Source: CAYNRE01 sp964399535 (GTDB taxonomy: Bacteria > Planctomycetota > Planctomycetia > Pirellulales > CAYNRE01). Taken from it: DNA of 64,000 nucleotides. Each line of letters opens with the position of its first letter. Position 1 is the stretch's first letter. Below the pieces are notes generated by a model. That model ran no database searches, was not told the DNA's origin, and was given only the letters and a program-made list of their open reading frames with translations. The stretch covers positions 1-64,000 of the forward strand of contig CAYNRE010000037.1 of assembly GCA_964399535.1 (NCBI GenBank). The letters run 5' to 3'. Position numbers and translations under genes: made by a program. Below, piece by piece: positions 57,713 to 64,000 of the stretch.

Positions 57713-57850
57713 CCGTGGGCTGGGCGCGGCGGCCCGGAGCGAAACGCTTCGGCCGAGACGACACTTTGCGGGCCGGCCCCGGCTGGCTACCATGCTCGGC
57801 GGAAGCCCGAGGCACACGTCGGGCGTGCTTCGCACGGGGGCCAGCCGCCG

Positions 57851-58543
57851 GTGAGAGAAACCATCAGCCCGCGCACCGCGGTCGCGCCGCCCGACGAGGC
57901 GGAGCCGGGGAAGATGCCCTCGCGCACCTGGTTTCAGCACCTGGTGGCGCTATTTATCGCTGGTTTGGCCCGGGTAATTTCCGGGGCCAGCGTGCGCTGG
58001 ATCGACTGCGAGCCCGATACCTGCCAGCGGATCTACTTCGCCAATCACACCAGCCATTTGGATGGCGTGGTGCTTTGGTCGGCGCTGCCCCACTCGGTGC
58101 GGAGCCTGACTCGGCCGGTGGCGGCCAAGGAATATTGGGAGCGCGGGCCGGTGCGCCGGTACCTGGCCAAAAAGGTGTTTGACGCGCTGCTGATCGATCG
58201 CGAGGAAGTAACCGTCCGCAATAATCCGGTGCGGATGCTGCTCGACGCCATCGGCAACCGGCTTTCCCTGATCGTTTTTCCCGAGGGTACCCGCAACACC
58301 GGCGAGCAGATGTTGGAGTTCAAGAGCGGGTTATATTACCTGGCCAAGAAGCGCCCCGATCTGGAGCTGGTGCCGGTTTACATCGAGAATTTGAACCGGG
58401 TGCTGCCGCGGGGCGAGTTCCTGCCGGTGCCGCTGGTGAGCCTGATTACCTTCGGGCCGCCGATCTGGCTGGAAGAGGGCGAGACCAAGCACGAATTCTT
58501 ACGCCGTGCCCGCGAGGCCGTGCGGAGCCTGAAGGATCGATGA
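57851..58543 (+). CDS. plsC: 1-acyl-sn-glycerol-3-phosphate acyltransferase-like protein
   Basis: A 230-residue acyltransferase. The HxxxxD motif lies in NHTSHLDG near 65-70 and the glycerophosphate-binding motif FPEGTRN near 143-149. These define the PlsC family, which adds the second fatty acid to make phosphatidic acid at the membrane. A hydrophobic helix (LVALFIAGLARVI) lies near the N-terminus. The start is uncertain: GTG 57851 or ATG 57914, and the latter has GGGG nearby. The stop overlaps the cdsA start by four bases (ATGA), linking two consecutive steps of phospholipid synthesis. Confidence 0.8.
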   Translation: MRETISPRTAVAPPDEAEPGKMPSRTWFQHLVALFIAGLARVISGASVRWIDCEPDTCQRIYFANHTSHLDGVVLWSALPHSVRSLTRPVAAKEYWERGPVRRYLAKKVFDALLIDREEVTVRNNPVRMLLDAIGNRLSLIVFPEGTRNTGEQMLEFKSGLYYLAKKRPDLELVPVYIENLNRVLPRGEFLPVPLVSLITFGPPIWLEEGETKHEFLRRAREAVRSLKDR

Positions 58544-59490
58544 AACTGGCTTTTACCGCCACTCCCGGGCTTTGGCTGGTCGCCGTGGTGCTGTTGGCTC
58601 TGGCCGTGGCCACCGGGGTGACCGAATACCTGAAGGTGCGGGGCGACCTGAACCAGGGGGTGCTGCGCACCCTTTCGCTACGGCTGCGGGTCAACTGGCT
58701 GATGATCTCGGTCGTGGCCGTGGCCTTCGTGCTCCCCTCCTGGGCGACGGTGACGCTGTTTGGGCTGCTCTCGTTCTGGGCCCTTCGCGAGTTCATTACC
58801 CTTACTCCCACGCGGATGGCCGATCACCGCGCCCTGTTCTGGGTGTTTTTCGTCTTTACGCCCCTGCAGTATGTGCTCGTGGCCCGCGAGGCCTACGAAA
58901 TGCACAGCATCCTGATTCCGGTCTACGCTTTTCTCTTCGTGCCGGCCCGGGTGGCGATTGCCGGCGACTATAAGCGGTTCCTCGAACGGACCGCCAAGAT
59001 TCAGGCCGGCTTGATGGTTTGCGTGTACTGCCTGAGCCATGCCCCGGCCCTCCTGCATCTGGTTCCGGGCGATCAGCAGGCGGGGGCCGAGATGCTGTTT
59101 TTCTTCGTCTTGTTGGTGCAGTTGGGGGATCTGTTCGAGTTTGCCTGGGACAAACTGCTGGGCCGCCGGGTAGTGGCGCCAGCCATCAGCCGGCATAAGA
59201 CCTGGGAAGGCTTTCTGGGCGGGGCCCTGAGCACCTCGCTGGTGGGCGCGGCGTTTTGGTGGGCCCTTCCCAAGACGTTCTCCTCCCCTTGGCAATCGGC
59301 CGCCATGGCGCTGGTAATCACCGCGGCTGGCTACGGCGGTGGCTTGACCATGTCGGCCATCAAGCGCGACCGCGGCGTGAAGGACTATGGCACGCTGATC
59401 GAGGGCCACGGCGGCATTCTCGATCGGCTCGATTCACTTTGCTTCGCCGCGCCGGTCTTCTTTCATCTGGCCCGTTTCTTCTTCAACTAG
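58540..59490 (+). CDS. cdsA: phosphatidate cytidylyltransferase
   Basis: A 316-residue polytopic membrane enzyme (about eight hydrophobic helices) that makes CDP-diacylglycerol from phosphatidic acid and CTP. The C-terminal CdsA signature is intact: KRDRGVKDYGTLIEGHGGILDRLDS, read here as KRDRGVKDYG, then GHGGILDRLD, at about 275-300. It begins in the ATGA overlap with the acyltransferase gene, so the two are translated together and channel their product. Length is normal for the family. Confidence 0.9.
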   Translation: MKLAFTATPGLWLVAVVLLALAVATGVTEYLKVRGDLNQGVLRTLSLRLRVNWLMISVVAVAFVLPSWATVTLFGLLSFWALREFITLTPTRMADHRALFWVFFVFTPLQYVLVAREAYEMHSILIPVYAFLFVPARVAIAGDYKRFLERTAKIQAGLMVCVYCLSHAPALLHLVPGDQQAGAEMLFFFVLLVQLGDLFEFAWDKLLGRRVVAPAISRHKTWEGFLGGALSTSLVGAAFWWALPKTFSSPWQSAAMALVITAAGYGGGLTMSAIKRDRGVKDYGTLIEGHGGILDRLDSLCFAAPVFFHLARFFFN

Positions 59491-59691
59491 CCTCGCTCAG
59501 GCGGCCAGGCAGGCCAGCGGCGTCGCGCGCCCCCGAACGAGTGGGGGAGCGCCCCGCGGCAAGTCGCACCAGACGATGGGCCGGGGCCGGGTTCGTTTAC
59601 TTCCGGGGCAGTGCCCCCTAGACTGCAATCCAGGGGCTCGCGTTGCCCGCCGGGGCACGGCTCTCGACCCATTGGCGGCCGGAACCCAGCC

Positions 59692-59964
59692 ATGTCGCAA
59701 GCCATCGTCAACCCGGAAGAACTGCGGCGCTTCGCCCACCAGCTCAAGCGGTTTACCAGCGAGCTGGAAAGCCAGATGGGGGCCCTCAACGCCCAGCTCA
59801 AGTCGCTCGGCCAATCGTGGCGCGACCAGGAGCAGCAGAAGTTTGCCGACGAGTTCGAGCAAACCCTGCAGGCCATCGGCAAGTTCACCGCGGCGGCCGA
59901 AGAGCACGTGCCGTTTTTGTTGCGCAAGGCCGAGCGGGTCGAAGAGTACCTTCGCCAGCGGTAA
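59692..59964 (+). CDS. WXG100-like protein (type VII secretion substrate family)
   Basis: A 90-residue, all-helical protein. The size, two predicted helices and a central SLGQSWRDQEQQKF (Trp43) are those of WXG100 proteins, though the Gly of W-x-G is replaced by Asp. ESX/T7SS systems secrete such proteins as helical-hairpin dimers. The usual C-terminal YxxxD/E export signal is not obvious (the end is ERVEEYLRQR). It is the first gene of a rightward cluster whose last visible gene is an EccC/EssC-like ATPase, which supports the assignment. The ATG is 9 bases before no strong ribosome site, but gives the expected length. Confidence 0.75.
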   Translation: MSQAIVNPEELRRFAHQLKRFTSELESQMGALNAQLKSLGQSWRDQEQQKFADEFEQTLQAIGKFTAAAEEHVPFLLRKAERVEEYLRQR

Positions 59965-59973
59965 GGGGCCCCC

Positions 59974-60696
59974 ATGAGCCCCGGTGCTCACGTCAACCGT
60001 ATCGACGCCATCGACCAGTTTCGCGCAGCCTGGTGCGCCTTTGGCGACGAATTGGGCCAGGCCTTGGCCGGCGCCCAGACCGAATTGCAGCGGTTTGTCG
60101 AGTGGCTCGAACACGATCAGGTGGCCTACTGGAAGCAAGAAATCCGCGTGCGCGAAGCCGCCCTTGCCGAGGCCAAGAGCGACCTGCACCGCTGCCTGGC
60201 GGCCACGATCGACCCCAATCGCACGCCCTCGTGTTACCAAGAGAAGAAAATCGTGGCCCGGGCCAAAGAGCGGCTCGAAGAGGCTCACGAAAAGCTCGAG
60301 GCCGTTCGCCGCTGGATTCCTCTGGTCCACCAGGCGGTCTTCGAGTACCGCCGCCGCGTCGAGCCGCTCGATTCGGCGCTGGCGACCCTGGTGCCCGAGG
60401 GGAAGCGTTACCTGGAGCAAGCCGCGCGCCGGCTCCACGCCTACCTCGAAGTGGAACTGGCGTCGCCGCCCCCGCTCCCGGGCGCCGAGGCTGCTTGCCG
60501 CGAAACGGGCGATTCAAGTGTCCCGGCCACGCGGGGGCCCGACGGCGAGTCGGTCGAGAAGCGCAAGCCGGAAGCTGAAATACCGCCGGAACAGGCTGTA
60601 CAGACGGATCAGCCGGCCTCTCAGGGCGCCGCGGCGAGCGATTTGCCGTCCTCAATCGCGCCGCCGGAGGGCGGCGAAGGCCAAGGGCTACGATAA
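59974..60696 (+). CDS. coiled-coil protein of the WXG100/EccC-like cluster
   Basis: A 240-residue protein with no recognised family. Residues 8-165 are almost entirely helical with strong heptad character and a W/F-rich start (AIDQFRAAWCAFGDELGQAL); the remaining 75 residues are acidic, Pro/Ser-rich and probably disordered. It lies 9 bases after the WXG100-like gene. Its stop overlaps the next start as TAATG, so it belongs to the same operon. By position it could be a larger WXG-superfamily substrate or chaperone, as LXG or PE/PPE proteins are in other T7SS loci; this is inference. Confidence 0.6.
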   Translation: MSPGAHVNRIDAIDQFRAAWCAFGDELGQALAGAQTELQRFVEWLEHDQVAYWKQEIRVREAALAEAKSDLHRCLAATIDPNRTPSCYQEKKIVARAKERLEEAHEKLEAVRRWIPLVHQAVFEYRRRVEPLDSALATLVPEGKRYLEQAARRLHAYLEVELASPPPLPGAEAACRETGDSSVPATRGPDGESVEKRKPEAEIPPEQAVQTDQPASQGAAASDLPSSIAPPEGGEGQGLR

Positions 60697-60908
60697 TGAA
60701 CCTGTACGACCAGAAGGCCAAGCTGACCTATGCGGCCAAGAAGCTACACATTCGCTGGGCCGATGCGCAGGCCGAGTGGCACGACCCGGTCAGCAACGAC
60801 TTCGAGCGCCAGTATCTCACGGCCATCGAACCGCCCCTGCTGGCCGCCGTGCGGGCGATGGATCAGATTTCAGAGCTCCTGGCCCGAGTAGAACACGAGT
60901 GCCGCTAA
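60696..60908 (+). CDS. small W-rich helical protein, WXG-like
   Basis: A 70-residue helical protein with WADAQAEWHDPVSNDF in its middle (Trp21 and Trp28) and an Ala/Leu-rich second helix. The layout of helix, Trp turn and helix resembles a shortened WXG100 unit. It overlaps the previous stop by one base (TAATG) and precedes the EccC-like gene by 71 bases. It may pair with the 90-residue WXG100-like protein as a heterodimer, as EsxA and EsxB do, but no motif proves that. Confidence 0.6.
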   Translation: MNLYDQKAKLTYAAKKLHIRWADAQAEWHDPVSNDFERQYLTAIEPPLLAAVRAMDQISELLARVEHECR

Positions 60909-60979
60909 CAGCGCCGGGCCGCCGAGCGACCGGCCGGACGGCCTAGTACGATTCAGGAGACCGCCCCGGCCCCTACGCT

Positions 60980-63900
60980 ATGACCGACGATTCTCTCACC
61001 GCTCGCGAGAAACGCCTGCTGGCCGATTTGACTCGGTTGGCCGGCGACTATTGCCGCAATCGGCAGGCCGCCGAGGTTGAAGCGGACCGGGCACGGCAAA
61101 CCGCCGAGACCGAGTTTACGCAATTGGTCGAGCAGCTCGACCGCCGCGTGGAGAGCGAGTGCCTGAGCGCCGATCGACAACTGAGCGAAACGCGCGCGCA
61201 GCTCGACCGCCAGCACGAACAACAGTCGGAACTGGTGCATCGCATCGCCGAAGAGCAGCTTCATCAGACGCGGGCCGAACTGGAGCGAAAGGAAAAGCAG
61301 GCGGCGAAAGATCGCCAAGAAGCCACCTGGCTGGCCAACTCGATCTTCGACGGCACGCGAAGCCGTCTCAAGCAGCAACTGCGCGAACTGGGCCGACAGG
61401 TGGAGGCCCCGGTTCAAACCGCTCGCCAAGCCCGTCAACAGGCGGAAGAATGCCTGCGGCGCTACGGTCTGGCCCGATTGGTCGGTCAGGCCGAGCCTGG
61501 GCCCCTGGAGCCGGCCCGGGGATCTCTCTTGCCGGAACAGGTCGTCGCGTGTGCCCAGCAGGCCGAAGCCTGCCTGCAACAATTGCGCGATCTGACCTGG
61601 CCTCGCTACACGCGCGGGCTCGGGCCGATTTGGGTCTACGGCAGCATTCTGTTCTTGGCGTTACCGCTCTGCGGGGTGTTGGCCCACTGGCGGCCGCTTC
61701 CTTGGCTGGGGCCGGCCGCCCTGGTTACGGCAGTGCTCGGCACCGCTCTGCAGTTTTGGCTGCGCCGTATCACCCGCCGCGCCGCGGGCGAGCTGTACCA
61801 GGCCCTGGTCACGGCCGTAGGGCGGGCAGAGATCCTGGGGCGGCGATGTTTCGACCAGGCCTCGGCCGCCTCAAAGAAACACTGGCGCGAGGCCCGGCGG
61901 CTACGCGATCAAGAGTTCCAGCGGGCCGAAATGGTCGCCCGCCCTATCGAGGCCGAGTGCCGCCGGCAGCGCGAGACCGAGCTGCCACGGATCACCGAGC
62001 GGGCCAACCAACAACTGGTGGCAATGCAGCAAGAGTACGACCGGCAAACGGCCGAAGCTGTCTCGCAGCACGAGCAGCGCGTCGGCGAAGCTCGCGAGCG
62101 GCACCAGCGGGCCAGGGCCACGGCTCAACTCATGGTGCGCCAAACCGAGTTGGCCAATCAGGCGCGGAGCGAGGCCCAACGGGCCCAGCTCGAGGCGCGT
62201 TGGCAAACCGGCCTGGGGGCCATCCGGGCAGAACTCGCGGGTCTGGAAGACGAAGTCGAGCCGCTTTCGGTTTCCTGGCGCAAGCTGGCCGCCGGCGAAT
62301 GCCCGCTCCCGACGGCCACGCCCCCGGCGCTATTCCTGGGCAGGTTGCCGATCGACGTGGCCGCGCTGGTGCCCGATGCCGAGACGCTTTCCGTTGATCA
62401 GCGGCAGGCGCTGCGCGTACGACTCCCCGCCCTGGTCGATTTTCCCTCGGCCGCTTCCATGGTAATCAAGGCCCCCGAGGCAGGCCGAACCCGGGCCGTG
62501 CAGTGGATGCAGACCGTTGTGTTCCGCATGCTTTCCTCGTTGCCCCCCGGCAAGGTTCGGTTCACGCTCATCGACCCGATCGGTCTGGGTCAGAACTTTG
62601 CCGCGCTGATGCACCTGGCCGATTTCGACGAAGCCCTGATCGGCCATCGAATCTGGACCGAGCCGGCCCAAATCGAGCAGCGCCTGGCCGATCTCACCGA
62701 GCACATGGAAACGGTGATTCAGAAGTATCTGCGCGACGAATACCCCACGATCGAGGCCTATAACCTGGCCGCCGGCGAAATCGCCGAGCCGTTTCGCGTA
62801 TTGGTCGTGGCCAACTTTCCGCACGGTTTCTCCGAGGCCGCCGCCCGGCGGCTATTGTCCATCGCTGCCAGCGGCCCGCGCTGCGGCGTGCACCTGTTGA
62901 TCAGCGTCGACAGCCGGGCGCCGCACGTCGGGGGCGTGCGCCTTTCAGATCTTGCCCAGCACGCCACGCAGTTCACGGCCGGCAGCGACAAGCTGCTTTG
63001 GCACGACCCGGTGTTTCAGCAGTACCCGCTTGAGTTCACCCCGATCGAACCGGACCTGACCAAACCGCTCTTGCAGCGGGTGGGGGCGGCGGCCCTGGCC
63101 AGCCGGCGGGTCGAGGTTCCCTTTGAAGCCATCGCGCCGGCCGCCGAAGACTATTGGCGCTCCGACAGCCGCCGAGGAATCGAGGTGCCGCTCGGCCGTT
63201 CGGGCGCCACGCGGCTGCAACACCTAAGGCTCGGCCAAGGCACCTCGCAACATGTGCTGATCGCCGGAAAGACCGGCTCGGGCAAGTCGACGCTGCTCCA
63301 TGCCCTGATTACCAACGCCGCGTTGCGCTACAGCCCGGCCGATTTAGAGCTGTACCTGATCGACTTTAAGAAGGGGGTGGAATTCAAGACCTACGTCACG
63401 CACCAGTTGCCGCATGCCCGGGTCGTGGCGATCGAGAGCGAACGGGAGTTCGGCCTGAGCGTCATGCAGCGGCTCGACGCCGAAATGCGCGACCGCGGCG
63501 AGCGTTTCCGGGCCGCCGGCGTGCAAGACCTGGCCGGCTACCGCGACGCCCAGGGCCCGCTTCCCCGCATCCTGCTCATCGTCGACGAATTCCAAGAGTT
63601 TTTCGTGCAAGACGACCGCCTCGCGCAGGAAGCCTCGCTCTTGCTCGATCGACTGGTGCGCCAGGGCCGGGCCTTCGGCATTCACGTGCATCTGGGCTCG
63701 CAAACCCTGGGCGGGGCCTACTCATTGGCCCGCAGCACCTTGGGGCAAATGGCGGTGCGAATCGCGCTGCAGTGCAGCGAGGCCGATGCCCACCTGATTC
63801 TCAGCGACGACAACACGGCCGCCCGGCTGCTCTCGCGCCCCGGCGAAGCGATTTACAACGATGCCAACGGGCTGGTCGAGGGGAACCATCCGTTCCAGGT

Positions 63901-64000
63901 CGTCTGGCTTCCCGACGACCGTCGCGAGGTGTACCTGAGGCGAATCGAAGCGTTGGCCGCCGCCCAGCCCGGCCCGCGCCGCGCCACGATCGTTTTCGAG
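60980..64000 (+). CDS. EccC/EssC-like FtsK/SpoIIIE membrane ATPase (3' end outside window)
   Basis: At least 1007 residues; the frame is open to the window edge. An N-terminal coiled coil (1 to about 200) leads to two transmembrane helices (about 217-262), then a second long coiled coil (270-440). A first ATPase-like domain (about 470-660) has lost its motifs: APEAGRTR stands in the P-loop position (498-505) and LVVANFP in the Walker B position (near 608). The second domain is a canonical FtsK/SpoIIIE motor: Walker A AGKTGSGKST near 762-771, Walker B LLIVDEF near 866-871, and later GSQTLGG. EccC and EssC are the motors of type VII secretion; the large coiled coils are not part of the classic layout. 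AGGAGA lies upstream but is spaced far from the ATG, so the start is tentative. Confidence 0.85.
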   Translation, partial: MTDDSLTAREKRLLADLTRLAGDYCRNRQAAEVEADRARQTAETEFTQLVEQLDRRVESECLSADRQLSETRAQLDRQHEQQSELVHRIAEEQLHQTRAELERKEKQAAKDRQEATWLANSIFDGTRSRLKQQLRELGRQVEAPVQTARQARQQAEECLRRYGLARLVGQAEPGPLEPARGSLLPEQVVACAQQAEACLQQLRDLTWPRYTRGLGPIWVYGSILFLALPLCGVLAHWRPLPWLGPAALVTAVLGTALQFWLRRITRRAAGELYQALVTAVGRAEILGRRCFDQASAASKKHWREARRLRDQEFQRAEMVARPIEAECRRQRETELPRITERANQQLVAMQQEYDRQTAEAVSQHEQRVGEARERHQRARATAQLMVRQTELANQARSEAQRAQLEARWQTGLGAIRAELAGLEDEVEPLSVSWRKLAAGECPLPTATPPALFLGRLPIDVAALVPDAETLSVDQRQALRVRLPALVDFPSAASMVIKAPEAGRTRAVQWMQTVVFRMLSSLPPGKVRFTLIDPIGLGQNFAALMHLADFDEALIGHRIWTEPAQIEQRLADLTEHMETVIQKYLRDEYPTIEAYNLAAGEIAEPFRVLVVANFPHGFSEAAARRLLSIAASGPRCGVHLLISVDSRAPHVGGVRLSDLAQHATQFTAGSDKLLWHDPVFQQYPLEFTPIEPDLTKPLLQRVGAAALASRRVEVPFEAIAPAAEDYWRSDSRRGIEVPLGRSGATRLQHLRLGQGTSQHVLIAGKTGSGKSTLLHALITNAALRYSPADLELYLIDFKKGVEFKTYVTHQLPHARVVAIESEREFGLSVMQRLDAEMRDRGERFRAAGVQDLAGYRDAQGPLPRILLIVDEFQEFFVQDDRLAQEASLLLDRLVRQGRAFGIHVHLGSQTLGGAYSLARSTLGQMAVRIALQCSEADAHLILSDDNTAARLLSRPGEAIYNDANGLVEGNHPFQVVWLPDDRREVYLRRIEALAAAQPGPRRATIVFE

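Overview
The window is high-GC chromosomal DNA from a planctomycete, most likely of the Pirellulales. The evidence is a set of hallmark families found together: a DUF1559 prepilin-like protein, PEP-CTERM surface proteins with dockerin-like repeats, a giant protein opening with a LEPR-XLL-type motif, a Tat-exported Gfo/Idh/MocA oxidoreductase, and a Cys-rich outer-membrane barrel protein. This is family-level recognition by eye; no database search was possible.

Layout. 1-1.5 kb: a small zinc-ribbon protein and an orphan 3' half of tRNA-Leu(UAA), then about 0.8 kb without a gene. 1.5-12.6 kb: a secreted-protein island with five PEP-CTERM proteins, three endonuclease/exonuclease/phosphatase (EEP) fold enzymes (two of them PEP-CTERM tagged), a DUF1559 protein and a putative lipoprotein. 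12.9-28 kb: a PhnD-like binding protein, a membrane SGNH hydrolase, a Tat-exported oxidoreductase, leuB, a large PEP-CTERM protein, a Tat-exported unknown, a metallophosphoesterase and metH. 28.4-31.8 kb: a three-gene cluster (one-TM Pro/Ala-rich protein, CpsD-like kinase, ExeA/XrtA-type AAA ATPase) resembling the exopolysaccharide genes that accompany exosortase systems; no exosortase gene is in the window. 31.8-41.5 kb: an FAD oxidoreductase with a ThiO-like enzyme, a lipoprotein, a HAD phosphatase with a xylose-isomerase-like protein, a protein with two WaaP-like kinase domains, a diguanylate cyclase and two very small membrane proteins. 41.6-51.0 kb: a 3137-residue cadherin/VCBS-like repeat protein. 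52-59.5 kb: an outer-membrane protein with a clear terminator, a CbbX/EccA-like AAA+ ATPase, an esterase, and a plsC-cdsA pair.

59.7-64.0 kb is the most interesting segment. A WXG100-like protein, a coiled-coil protein, a second small W-rich helical protein and an EccC/EssC-like membrane FtsK/SpoIIIE ATPase (cut by the window end) lie in tandem. With the EccA-like AAA+ ATPase 4 kb upstream, this suggests a diderm version of a type VII (ESX-like) secretion system. Its membrane ATPase has large added coiled coils and a degenerate first ATPase domain.

How it fits together: much of the window serves the cell surface and export (PEP-CTERM sorting, EPS control, adhesion, LPS-type kinase, a T7SS-like module). 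A second theme is phosphate and nucleic-acid scavenging (three EEP enzymes, PhnD-like protein, metallophosphoesterase).
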